DNA of 64,000 nucleotides, taken from assembly GCA_012274445.1 (NCBI GenBank), contig JAAROD010000029.1, positions 1,302,001 through 1,366,000 of the forward strand, in the 5' to 3' direction. The stretch comes from Sclerotiophoma versabilis (Eukaryota; Ascomycota; Dothideomycetes; Pleosporales; Didymellaceae). Position numbers and translations under genes: made by a program. Below are positions 54,925 to 64,000 of the stretch, one piece after another. Numbering within the stretch: position 1 is the stretch's first letter; every line of letters starts with the position of its first letter. The notes beneath the pieces were generated by a model. That model did no database searches and was not told where the DNA came from. It was given only the letters and a program-made list of their open reading frames with translations.

Positions 54925-56889
54925 TTACCAAATATCGACGATTTCCGTTTCCATCGGCCACGGGGCAGCATCAGCCCCACAATGTTTGCAGGGAAACGGT
55001 CGTCCAGCTCTATGGAGATAACAGTCGCCAATGAGATGATGATGATCCTCCACCTCTCGCAATATGAAAGGCACGTCTGCCCCGTACAAAGCCCATATCG
55101 AATCCCCGGAGCGAAAGTCTCCACGTGCAAAGCCAACGGAATGGTCTGTCGTGAATGCGGCCTTGCCACCTCCGTACGTCGCGATGTTGTGCGTCAACTC
55201 TTTTCGCTCCTCCTTCAACGCGTCCTCACTCATAGGACTGATGTTTGAATCTATGCAGGCTTGACAGTAGTAGAAGCCGAGTGCTGGCCAGGTCGATTGC
55301 GGGATATGAAACTGGCGAGCATCTGATATCTGACCCAGATATCTTGTTACTTGATCTAGGCGATGAGCGCGGAGTTTTAGATAGGCTAGCTTCGGTGATG
55401 CTCGTGCGTTCGCTGGGCCAACCCTGCTGCTCCATGCATCACGATCTAGGATTTTGTAGGTGAAATTTTGACTCTGTTCGTGTACAATCTGTTGCGCGAG
55501 ATACTCGAGGTTTTCAGATGAGAATGACCGATCTGGTTCGTTTATTGAATGCAGTTCGGCCCACTCTCGAACTCGCTTGCGACAAATCGCCGTGGAAAGA
55601 TTCATACAGTCAGTTCGGGTATCAGTACCCATGACGAGGTCATCGAGTATCTGCTCAATCAGAAGACGTCTGGGTAGCTCATGGCAAAGCCATCTACCAG
55701 GATTGATGTCGGGCATGTGCCATACCGAGGCAAAAGTGCGCTTAATAAACTCTGAGAACTGCGTCGGAGGTGGCTCATGAACATCCTTGACATCCCATTG
55801 GGGTATCCATGTAGGTGTACGTCTGAAGTTTACCCCACCGGATCCAGGAACGCGGTAGCAGTGTTGTAAGATGTCGAAACGTCCCATCACTTCAATGCAG
55901 TACACAGTTAACTTCGTAAACACCTCTGAGGGCGAAAGCGAATAGTCTATGGGAAACTGAGCAGAAAATTCCGGATACGTCAATCCTAGCAGAGCATAAA
56001 CCTTGTCGCATGGATTTGAGGCAGAGCAGTTGCGACTCTTGCTCAACACCGCTAAGACGTCTTGCTCTTCTTCTGGGCGACTGGCGGGCTTCCATCGCAA
56101 GACACTTGGAGCCTGAATGCCAAGCGTGAAGCATAAATCGAGTATCTTAGAGATGGTAGCGCCTGTCCAGCGAACTTCGAATGCGCCAACAATAAGTGTG
56201 ACCAGTTGACTGAGTCCAATCTCCTGCAGAATCCAGACTCGATCAAAGTAGGGAAGTCTCAAAAAGTCAAGTAAGTTGCTTTTTATACTTCGATCATCCA
56301 GTATTACGGCATCCTTGTCCTGGAGGTAGCCGATAAGCCGCCGCAGCCCAGGAGTCACTTGACCAGCATCGACCCCAAGGTAGGCCAAAACTTGTGCGGC
56401 ATTCATATAGATTCTTGACATTAGCCTGACTTGATGGTTTTTCTCCGACACATCGTTTTGGTTGATACAGATGGCATCAACCCACAGGCGCCTGCTGCGA
56501 CTCCGAAGTCTGAGACGCCGAAGGGCTGCTTCGCAATTTTTGGTGATTGGAACGATTTTTCCGCGACAAATGACACCTGAAGTCAGAGAGACATCACCGT
56601 TCGTATTAGCCCAGGTGTAGGATACCGCCTCATACGCTGGACGATCCGCCAAGTTCACAACGACGATATCGCAGATCAAGTCGTCCAAGGGTTCGCCTGC
56701 GTACAAGACGATCAAACGTATCTCCTCGCCTAGGTTGTGCCGGAGTGGCTTGTACCGATACTCTGGCGAGCCAGAATGACAGGGTATGGCTTCTGGCTCT
56801 GGTGATAGCTCAAATACTGCTTCTCCGCACGAAAGGCAGCAGCGGACCTCTCCAAATCGTTGTACATCCGGGTGTCGACATGCTGCCAT
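54925..56889 (-). CDS. Heterokaryon-incompatibility (HET) domain protein
   Basis: Single exon on the minus strand, 654 aa. A Cys-rich N-terminus (C4, C17, C18, C21: CRHPDVQRFGEVRCCLSCGE) precedes the HET domain. The HET motifs are complete: YEAVSYTWANTNGD (residues 86-99), VPITKNCEAALRRLR, LWVDAICINQND (135-146) and IYMNAAQVLAYLG. A conserved middle region (CDKVYALLGL) and the C-terminal HET-associated segment follow (GFARGDFRSGDSIWALYGADVPFILR, then LIGDCYLHRAG). The protein ends with a CKHCG pair at 634-638. HET proteins trigger cell death when incompatible hyphae fuse, and the HET domain is TIR-related. No NACHT, ankyrin or WD40 partner domain is present. The partner or allele that would activate it is unknown. 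Confidence 0.94.
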   Translation of the reverse strand: MAACRHPDVQRFGEVRCCLSCGEAVFELSPEPEAIPCHSGSPEYRYKPLRHNLGEEIRLIVLYAGEPLDDLICDIVVVNLADRPAYEAVSYTWANTNGDVSLTSGVICRGKIVPITKNCEAALRRLRLRSRSRRLWVDAICINQNDVSEKNHQVRLMSRIYMNAAQVLAYLGVDAGQVTPGLRRLIGYLQDKDAVILDDRSIKSNLLDFLRLPYFDRVWILQEIGLSQLVTLIVGAFEVRWTGATISKILDLCFTLGIQAPSVLRWKPASRPEEEQDVLAVLSKSRNCSASNPCDKVYALLGLTYPEFSAQFPIDYSLSPSEVFTKLTVYCIEVMGRFDILQHCYRVPGSGGVNFRRTPTWIPQWDVKDVHEPPPTQFSEFIKRTFASVWHMPDINPGRWLCHELPRRLLIEQILDDLVMGTDTRTDCMNLSTAICRKRVREWAELHSINEPDRSFSSENLEYLAQQIVHEQSQNFTYKILDRDAWSSRVGPANARASPKLAYLKLRAHRLDQVTRYLGQISDARQFHIPQSTWPALGFYYCQACIDSNISPMSEDALKEERKELTHNIATYGGGKAAFTTDHSVGFARGDFRSGDSIWALYGADVPFILREVEDHHHLIGDCYLHRAGRPFPCKHCGADAAPWPMETEIVDIW

Positions 56890-57352
56890 TGACGCTGAAA
56901 CCGATCACGGAAGCGGCAAAATTAGATGGAAGGGCTCTGAGAGACGTAACTGTTATTCCCAGCCTAAATCTACTGTAAGCAACGAGACACATTGAGTGAA
57001 TCTAGCCCGGCTCGTCGCTGTTTGGTGGGGCTGAGCAGGGTGGGGTAGGCGCCGCCTGCACTGAGCTTCGATGCATGACAGACGTCTCGACGAAGGTCAC
57101 GGCGGCCTTTGACGCAGAGAAAGGGACGCTTTGTGCTTTGACGATCATAATCGCGTTCCGTTGACCATCCACGGCCTCTTATGCTTGGGGTGTAAGTGGA
57201 AACAGCGGCCGGAGATAAGCGGCACCTCCGCAGCGGCAGGAGCTACCGAGTAGCCTATCGATTAAGCTATCAAAGCTCCTGCCCCATTTGATGGCGTCTT
57301 CGAAATGTCCCTCGCGCCGCCATCTTGACTTCCTGGTCACGGAAGTTTCGGA
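56890..57352. other. Divergent intergenic region
   Basis: 463 bases between the HET gene start (minus) and the DCAF11-like gene start (plus); it holds both promoters. No gene seen. Confidence 0.55.
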
Positions 57353-59640
57353 ATGAGTTCCTCGCATGCACCTACGAGCCCGCCGAGCGAAGGAGACGAC
57401 GCGAGGACCGCTACTTACGATCCCAATGACCCGTTTTGGCGAGAAACCGAAACCGAGGAAGACGATGATGACGACATGGAGTACATTCCCGCCTCCCAAG
57501 GCACTGACGAAGAGGGAGACGACGACGTCGATATCAGCTTCCATGGTATACAAAATCATATGTTAGCAGAGTAGATAGGAAATCTGACAGAAGGTACAGA
57601 CGCCGCGGAACATCTAAGTCACCTAAGCGGGGTTGAACTTGTCTTCGAATCCACCAACGACGACGACGATGACGATGACGATGACGAAGAAGAAGACGAA
57701 GGCCAGGATGAGGAAGGTGAAGGCGTAGAGGAGGAGGAGGAGGAGGAGGAGGAGGAGGAGGAGGAGGATGGAGAGGTAGAGGGAGCACGACGGCCAATAT
57801 ACATTACCCGCGACCAGATCATGCAGCTGCTCGGCCATGCGGGACTAGGCCGGATATTTGCCTCTGACTTTACCACGCGAGCAGCCGCACGGCGTGCGAG
57901 GACAAACGAAGACGAAGAAGAAGAAGAGGATAGTGACCCAGGCACGGGATACGATGGTGTGGGACCCAGGAGTAGCAGACGAGCGCGACGGGCACGAGGC
58001 GAGGCTCTATACGAAAAGGTGCCGAGCGAACGGGGCCAGGAGCTGATGAACGGCGGCCTGTTTGGATCAAACTCACGGCAAGAAGATACTCTGAAGAGGA
58101 AGAAGAGGTTAGCGTACAACGTTATGCGGAGAGAGCTGGGTCTGGGGAGTGAAGGTCGTCAAAAGAACGCCACCCGACTGATGAGGCAGAACCTGATTCC
58201 AGAATCTGTCGCCGATACCATCATCCACTACAACGCACGATGTTACTCGGGACAGTTTTCAGACGACGGCAATTTCTTCTTTTCTTGCGCACAGGACTTC
58301 CGGGTCAGGATGTATGATACATCGAACCCATATGATTGGAAATACTACAAGGTGGGTGGCAAGCCTCAGACCTCAGCCATGGTTGATGCTGACGTACTAT
58401 AGTCCGTGGTCTATCCATATGGTCAATGGACAATCACAGATGCTTCACTCAGTCCCGACAACCGGTTCCTTGCATATAGCTCCATTCGCAGCATAGTATG
58501 TCTGGCAGGAACGGATCCCGCAGACGACTCAGAGCCAAACCTTCTCGACTTTTCTAATCTCGGCAGCAACACCCCTCGCGGGTTCCACACGTACTTTGGC
58601 ATCTGGTCGATTCGATTTTCCGGTGACGGTCGTGAAATTGTAGCCGGCACGGGCGACAACAGCGTCTATGTGTACGACATCGAGCGCCGTCAATCCGTCC
58701 TGCGCATCCCCGGCCACGAAGACGATGTAAACGCTGTCTGCTTCGGCGACTCCCAATCCCCACACATCCTCTACTCCGGCTCTGACGACACGACCCTAAA
58801 GGTTTGGGACCGGCGCTCCATGGGCGACGGCCGCGAAGCTGGTGTTTTTCTCGGCCACACCGAAGGTTTAACATACGTCGACAGCAAAGGCGACGGGCGC
58901 TACGTGCTGAGCAATGGCAAAGACCAAACGGCCAAGCTTTGGGACCTGCGCAAGATGATGAGCAAAGACAAAGCAGACAGAATCGACCCCAACCAATACA
59001 CCACCCGCTTCGAATATCGGTCCAACGCCTACGACCCCGCAGACTTCCGTCCCCACCCCCATGACTGCTCGCTTGTCACTTTCCGTGGGCATAAAGTTCT
59101 CAAGACGCTGATCCGCTGTCACTTTAGTCCGCCGGGCAGCACGGACAGCAGGTACGTGTACAGCGGGAGTTACGACGGGAGTGTGTACATCTGGAACCTG
59201 GACGCGACGTTGGCAGGCAAGGTGAATGTGCTCAAAGCGACGAAGAACAGTAGACCGCGGGATCCGGAGCTGTTAGCCGAGACCTATGATTATTGGGGCA
59301 GGAGTGGTGGGAACTGGATGACTTGCGTCAGAGATGCAAGTTGGCATCCTAACGCGCCGTTGATTGCTGGTAAGGCTCACTCTTCATCGTCACCTCTTGA
59401 TTCGTTCAAAGTCAGTGCTAACGGACAACAGCAACGTCTTGGAATGGTTGGGGCACCTCTCAGGGTACATGTACCGTGCATAGCTGGAACGATGGATTGG
59501 AGGTAGACGAGGCTGAGCCGAAGATTGGGCGAAGAGTCAATGCGCAGTTGCAGCATGACGAGAGGCTATATAGGAGTGCGGAAGCGGGGCGATCGAGGAG
59601 ACGGCCCGCATGGTTTGATGAGGCGGAGGATGATGATTGA
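57353..59640 (+). CDS. DCAF11/LEC14B-like WD40 protein (CUL4-DDB1 adaptor)
   Basis: Four exons: 57353..57545, 57594..58351 (or from 57591, same frame), 58403..59369 and 59432..59640, giving 708 aa. Introns are 45-62 bases with GTATAC, GTGGGT and GTAAGG donors. The N-terminus is disordered and extremely acidic, including poly-Asp and poly-Glu tracts coded by a trinucleotide repeat. A conserved helix (RPIYITRDQIMQLLGHAGLG) and a region from YNVMRRELGLGSEG to IPESVADTIIHYNARCYSGQ lead into seven WD repeats, with WD-type ends such as VYVYDI, LKVWDRR, AKLWDLRK and VYIWNLD. This matches DCAF11 and plant LEC14B, substrate receptors of the CUL4-DDB1 ubiquitin ligase. The role in ubiquitination is inferred from the family. 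Confidence 0.92.
57656..57770 (+). repeat. Coding trinucleotide repeats (poly-Asp, poly-Glu)
   Basis: A GAC/GAT run at about 57656-57686 and a nearly pure GAG run at about 57727-57768 lie in frame in exon 2 of the DCAF11-like gene. Pure GAG units are prone to slippage, so the tract length may vary between strains. Confidence 0.85.
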
Positions 59641-60241
59641 CACGTTCGTTCACGGCCTGCTTTTGACATGTGAATAGGCATTTGGAGGGGTCTTCGGTAT
59701 ATAACATGGACCGAATACAAGACGCACATTTTGGTGCGGATGTTTCATTGTCCTAGTCAGTCCCGAGCTCGTCCCCGACACACCCTCTACATTTTCAGGT
59801 GCTGTCTTGCTACGCTTGCTTGTGACGACTGCTCGTCGGTGGCATGCCTCTTGGTATGGCGCTTAGGCTGTTCGTTAGTGGTCACACTAGCGCAGGTGAT
59901 GTAAATACCGACCCAGAGCTCAAATGTGTCGCGGCACCGGTGAGGTCGATGAGACTGGTATCAGGAGTGGAAATGGTGTTGTGTGGCGCATCACATTTGC
60001 GCAGGTATCGAATTGGTATATCAAACTCCCGCTGACCCAGTGTCCATAATGTACAGCTTTTAGGCGGCCCAATGCATCCTCTATGCTCGTACAACTGCTG
60101 GCGTTCAACCCCTCGACCTCAAGTCTCTTCCGACTCCTGCTGTTTTGTCGACGTGGCCCCAAAGGTAAAGTGGTGTAATAGATGGAATGACCCTAATGCG
60201 GGATATGCAAAGACAAAATCGAAACGGTCGCAATCAGGCGT
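59641..60241. other. Convergent intergenic region
   Basis: 601 bases between the stops of the DCAF11-like gene (plus) and SSS1 (minus). It should carry both 3' untranslated regions. No gene is seen. Confidence 0.55.
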
Positions 60242-60557
60242 CTAGGAGCCACCGACGAGGATGTTGTTGACGGGGATATGGACAAGCTTGACAATGTAGC
60301 CAATGACGCCCATGATCAGGAAACCGATGCCGACGGCTTGCGAGATGCGGATGAACTCCTTCTTGTCGGGCTCTGCATGGCGTTAGTCTGGCGCGCAGCG
60401 GGTCAGCGTCGTGCGTGGTCGTACTGGTGCAGCGGTTTATGAAGAGAGTGCCCTCCTTGAGGAACTCGGCGGGCATGCTGCGCACATGTTAGCTGTCATC
60501 GCAGGCCGTGTGCTCTTGCGTTGTCGCGTACTCGGCAAACTCCTTGACGTTCTCCAT
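60242..60557 (-). CDS. SSS1: Sec61 gamma subunit (Sss1), protein translocon
   Basis: Three exons on the minus strand: 60557..60532, 60477..60425 and 60372..60242, giving 69 aa. Introns are 54 and 52 bases with GTACGC and GTACGA donors and GCGCAG and ATGCAG acceptors. The gene is invisible as a single open frame because exon 1 is 26 bases. The product reads MENVKEFADMPAEFLKEGT, then NRCTKPDKKEFIRISQAVG, then a single tail-anchoring transmembrane helix (IGFLIMGVIGYIVKLVHIPV) and NNILVGGS. This is the universal SecE/Sec61-gamma pattern, with the amphipathic helix (PDKKEF) that clamps the translocon. It acts in the ER membrane with Sec61 alpha and beta in co- and post-translational translocation. 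Length equals that of yeast Sss1 within a few residues. Both introns fit the phase exactly. Confidence 0.95.
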
Positions 60558-61457
60558 GGCGACTGGTGTGTGGTGGAATTAAGGGAGTGGATTGGAGTCG
60601 TGGGTGAAGGTCAATGGCAGTCGTGTGCAGAGGGTCGCGAGCCCGAAAGTTGGAGAGCACGGAGGCCAGGTGTCTTGCGGAGGGAGGTGCGCTAGAGACT
60701 AGCGGCGGCCAAGAGGCTAGAACCGATCCCCAACCTGGGAAGCTTCGACGCTCCCTGCATCCTCCACTCACGCGCCGACCGCTTCCTTCGAATAGCAAAC
60801 GTTGCCCGTCGAGGGTTGTCGACCTTCCAACTCGTACTGACTGCAGCTTCACCGACGCAACCATCCGCATACGTCATCGAGTGCAGCGTGGAGCGAACGT
60901 ATAGAGCCAGCTGAACAGCGCGTTGGCTTACCCTGGGCTGTAACACGCTCTCTCATTCTGTCTCATTGCTGGTAGCGCGCATTTGTGCGATTCACTGGAG
61001 GACCTGTAGCGCAGCAAACAACTGGACTTGGCGAGCGAGACACAAGCAAGAGCAAGCGCAGGAGTCAGGCTGAAGTGCACGAGGCGCATCATCTTTCCCA
61101 CCATTCTTGTATCTTCCCAGAGTCTGTATCTGCCAGAGGCGATCAGACAGTCACATTTTGCGTTTGAGCAACCTTTCGGCTCTCTTCATCCGCCTGCACA
61201 GCGGTACTGTACGTATTCCTCGCTCTGCGCTACTCTGTCTCTTCTACGCCGCACCACTCTGGGCTGTGATCGCAATGCATTTCCTTCCTTCTGCCTCTTT
61301 GCTTTATAGCTCGCTGATTCGAACATCGCACACAGAACTGCATGTACTTTGGCCATTGACTTTGGCAATTCCAGTACCTACAAGCCAATCAAAGAAACAG
61401 TCCTGGGAAACACACTCTTCGCTTACTGCAGTTTTTAATTGACCCACCACAGCAAAC
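60558..61457. other. Divergent intergenic region
   Basis: 900 bases between the SSS1 start (minus) and the RRM-protein start (plus), containing both promoters. The right half is C/T-rich (ctctgtctcttctacgcc, ccttccttctgcctc), as before many fungal starts. No gene seen. Confidence 0.55.
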
Positions 61458-62770
61458 ATGGCCGACGATGACAACTTCGATATCGACATCTACGGCGACG
61501 ACTCATACACGGCCGCGCCCGATGCCGATGCCGCTGCAGCAAACGCGAACGCGAACACGAACAGCGGCGAGACCACGGCAGCACCAGACGCCAAAGCGGA
61601 AGACGACACTGCTGCGGGCAAAGAGGAGGGCGCCGGCGCCGCGACAAGTGGCGGCGCACAGCAAGACAACGCAGTGCAGCAGATCTCGAGTACTGGCGGC
61701 TCCGGCCACGATGTTCACAGACAAGCACCGCAGCAGCAGGGCACGAAGCGAAAGCAGGGAGAGGAGGACGACCGTCCAACCGACCCAGGCGCGACAGCAG
61801 CATTGATGATCAACGACCTGAACTGGTGGATCAGTGAAGAGGATATTCGCGGATGGGCAAATCAAAGCGGTTGCGAGGACGAGCTCAACGAGGTCACTTT
61901 CAACGAGCACAAAGTGAATGGCAAGAGCAAAGGGTGAGCACGATCGGGACCTGGTCCTGCAGTTATTTTCTAACGCGACTACAGCCAAGTATACGTACAG
62001 CTACAGTCGCCGCAAGCTGCCACTGCCCTGAAGCACCAAATTGAGCAGCTCTTCAAAGATCAAGCGCACACCAAGAAGCCTACGGCGATATTCAATCCTC
62101 CACATCACAACCCCTTCAAGACATTGCCTAAAGACGTACCTGCCCGCGACAAAAGCCGCAACGATCAGCAGTCTGGAGCCTTCAACAACCGAGGCGGTGG
62201 TAATTTCAACCGCTTCAACAACAGAGGCAACTTCAACAATAGAGGCAACTTCAACAACAGGGGCGGTATGGGCTATCAGAACCCTGCTGGTAACATGGGT
62301 GCCCAGATGGGAGGCTACGGCGGCCAAGGAGGCATGCAAAACTTTGGCGCCAACCCTATGATGGGTGGAAATAACTTTGGAGGCGGCTTCAACCGCGGCG
62401 GCAACATGATGGGTGGTGGCATGCGCGGAGGTATGAACAACCGTGGCGGTCGTGGCGGAATGGGGATGAACACCATGGGTGGAGGCATGCAGATGCCGAT
62501 GGGGGGCAACATGATGATGGGAGGCGGCATGATGGGCGGCGGCATGAACATGCCCATGATGAACGGGATGGGTACGTTTAGACGGACGAGCGAGCGAGCT
62601 CTACTCAACAATCCTCTGTCCAGTACAATTTGCTAACTTCCATCACAGGAGGGGCAGGTTTTGGCGGCCAACCACAATTCAACCCTGGATTTTTCCCCAA
62701 CCAGCAGCAGCAGCAAGGTGGCAACGAGCATTTCAATCCCCATGGGGCTAAGCGACCACGGCCGGAGTAG
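61458..62770 (+). CDS. CFIm68/CPSF6-like RRM protein (mRNA 3'-end processing)
   Basis: Three exons: 61458..61933, 61985..62571 and 62649..62770, giving 394 aa. Introns start GTGAGC and GTACGT and end CTACAG and TCACAG; the joins give GKSKGQVYVQLQ and NGMGGAGFGGQP. Residues 1-110 are acidic and Ala-rich and disordered. One RRM spans about 114-188: the RNP2 strand is ALMINDLNWW with the characteristic double Trp, and RNP1 is KSKGQVYV, as in the cleavage factor Im 68-kDa subunit. The C-terminal half is Gly/Met/Asn/Arg-rich with RGG and NNRG repeats (NFNNRGNFNNRG, MGGGMRGG), suited to RNA binding and condensate formation. It ends with a basic KRPRPE signal. I infer a nuclear polyadenylation factor; an hnRNP-like role is an alternative. 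Confidence 0.88.
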
Positions 62771-64000
62771 AACCCGTTAATGTCGCCCCGTAGACCGTCA
62801 GTCCAGCACTTCGTTCAACGACCATCCGGGATCCATCTTTCCTTCTGGCCATACAGGCCGCGTCTCACTAACATCCATCCATCATTTGCTCCTAAACTGC
62901 ATTTGCAAGCGCTCACGAAGCGCAAGAAAAAGAGGGCTCACCGCAAACGTCCAACGTTCACATGCCCCAGAAACGTAAGGCCTTCTAAAGACCCATGAGA
63001 GCGCTCCAATACCCACATTGGAGAATCCGAGCTGTGGAAGCTCAACGAGCAAGACCTGGTCATACGATGTATTTGGCACTTATTGTTCTCTCGATTGATG
63101 GCGTTCGGGGAGTCTGGTCAGCATTGTTGGAAGTTGACCCTTTCTTTTCCTCTATGTCCTCTCTCGTCCAGGGTCTTGTTGCTTTCGGACTCTGTACAAC
63201 ACCAAAATTTGTCAATTTTTAGGTGCATTTGTGTCATCGACATGCACTACGATCACACTGCAAGCCAATACAGTGCATATTCATAATTGTTATCAGCCAT
63301 GACGGGACGTAACAATGATCTTATACATATCTGCAGATAACTGTTAGACTTTGCGCATTATTCTCTCTTCACAGTTTGTGCATCCTTTGCACTGATACAA
63401 ATTCACTAGCCGGGAAAGGCACGGAGGCAGCAGATCCTTACGCCACAGCCTCGATATCTCCATCTCACAGTATCTTCTGAGTGCAGCCTCAAATACGGTC
63501 AGTGCATTTACAAAAACTGCAAGAGCTAAGGCAGGCGAACAATGGTACCACCTACATCTGTGTATACTTGGTGGAAAAACGTAAGGTTGCCCCTGGCAAT
63601 ATGGCTAAAGGCCCGCCGGGTGCCGGGACCTGCATATGAAGTATAACCGGGGTACTATGACAATCAGACGACCACCCACTATATACGACAGTCCTCCAAT
63701 GGAACCCGTCCAATACTGAAACATCGCCTCAAACATACAACACTCATGCAATCGAGTATCCCGCACCCCGGCTCCTACAGCCTTGCGCAATATCGGTAAT
63801 GGCGCAAAAGTCGAATCGAGTGGCGTTAGCGCATTTGGGAACACCAGTTCATTTATTCGGTACTATGAAGGGGTGTGGGAACCTGAGCATTGTGTCCCTG
63901 TATCGATATTGGGCTGAGATGAATCTGGTGTGGAGGCAAAGCGGCACTGCGAATGGGACAACCTTCTCATAGTCGAAAGTTATATATGTGCTCCTGGAGG
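62771..64000. other. Right end, no gene seen
   Basis: 1.2 kb after the RRM-protein stop. The first part is probably its 3' UTR. A minus-strand frame of 79 codons (63844..63605) has no motif. Any neighbouring gene lies beyond the window edge. Confidence 0.5.

Overview
The window looks like chromosomal DNA of a filamentous ascomycete, most likely a Dothideomycete of the order Pleosporales. The evidence is: short introns of about 50 bases with GTRAGT-type donors; protein-coding genes about 2-3 kb apart with no operons; a heterokaryon-incompatibility (HET) protein and a degraded second HET copy; and a microbial rhodopsin that closely resembles the Leptosphaeria maculans proton pump. I saw no transposase, CRISPR array, rRNA or convincing tRNA. 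All exon joins below were worked out by hand from splice signals and reading phase; none has been tested against transcripts.

Layout, left to right. 0-8.7 kb: a partial secreted Cys-rich protein cut by the left edge, a secreted GH35 beta-galactosidase, a CAX-type cation/H+ exchanger with an altered signature, and a secreted sedolisin protease. 8.7-11 kb is a gene-poor stretch. 11-18.1 kb: mitochondrial aspartyl-tRNA synthetase, DNA polymerase kappa, and an unknown Ser/Pro-rich coiled-coil protein. 19-25.7 kb: a ZIP zinc transporter, the rhodopsin, a four-exon small secreted Cys-rich protein, and an RPEL-repeat protein. 26-32.7 kb: an MFS sugar transporter, a DUF2264 protein and a seven-TM receptor. 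34.8-47.3 kb: a Yta7/ATAD2-like chromatin AAA ATPase, a small mitochondrial membrane protein head to head with the pyruvate dehydrogenase E3-binding component, and the Ca2+-regulated aspartate/glutamate carrier. 49-50.8 kb: a three-finger C2H2 factor. 52.7-56.9 kb: a HET relic, an APH-fold phosphotransferase and an intact HET gene. 57.3-62.8 kb: a DCAF11-like WD40 protein, the tiny Sec61-gamma gene SSS1, and a CFIm68/CPSF6-like RRM protein. The last 1.2 kb shows no gene.

Most of the genes are unrelated housekeeping or nutrient genes and form no pathway. Two groupings may mean something. The first is the 52.7-56.9 kb block, where a phosphotransferase with a changed catalytic loop sits between a dead and a living HET gene, as in fungal self/non-self loci. 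The second is the pair of mitochondrial-protein genes that share a promoter of about 250 bases at 42.2-42.5 kb. I did not find an unmistakable new system. The HET/APH block and the small secreted protein are the best candidates for follow-up.
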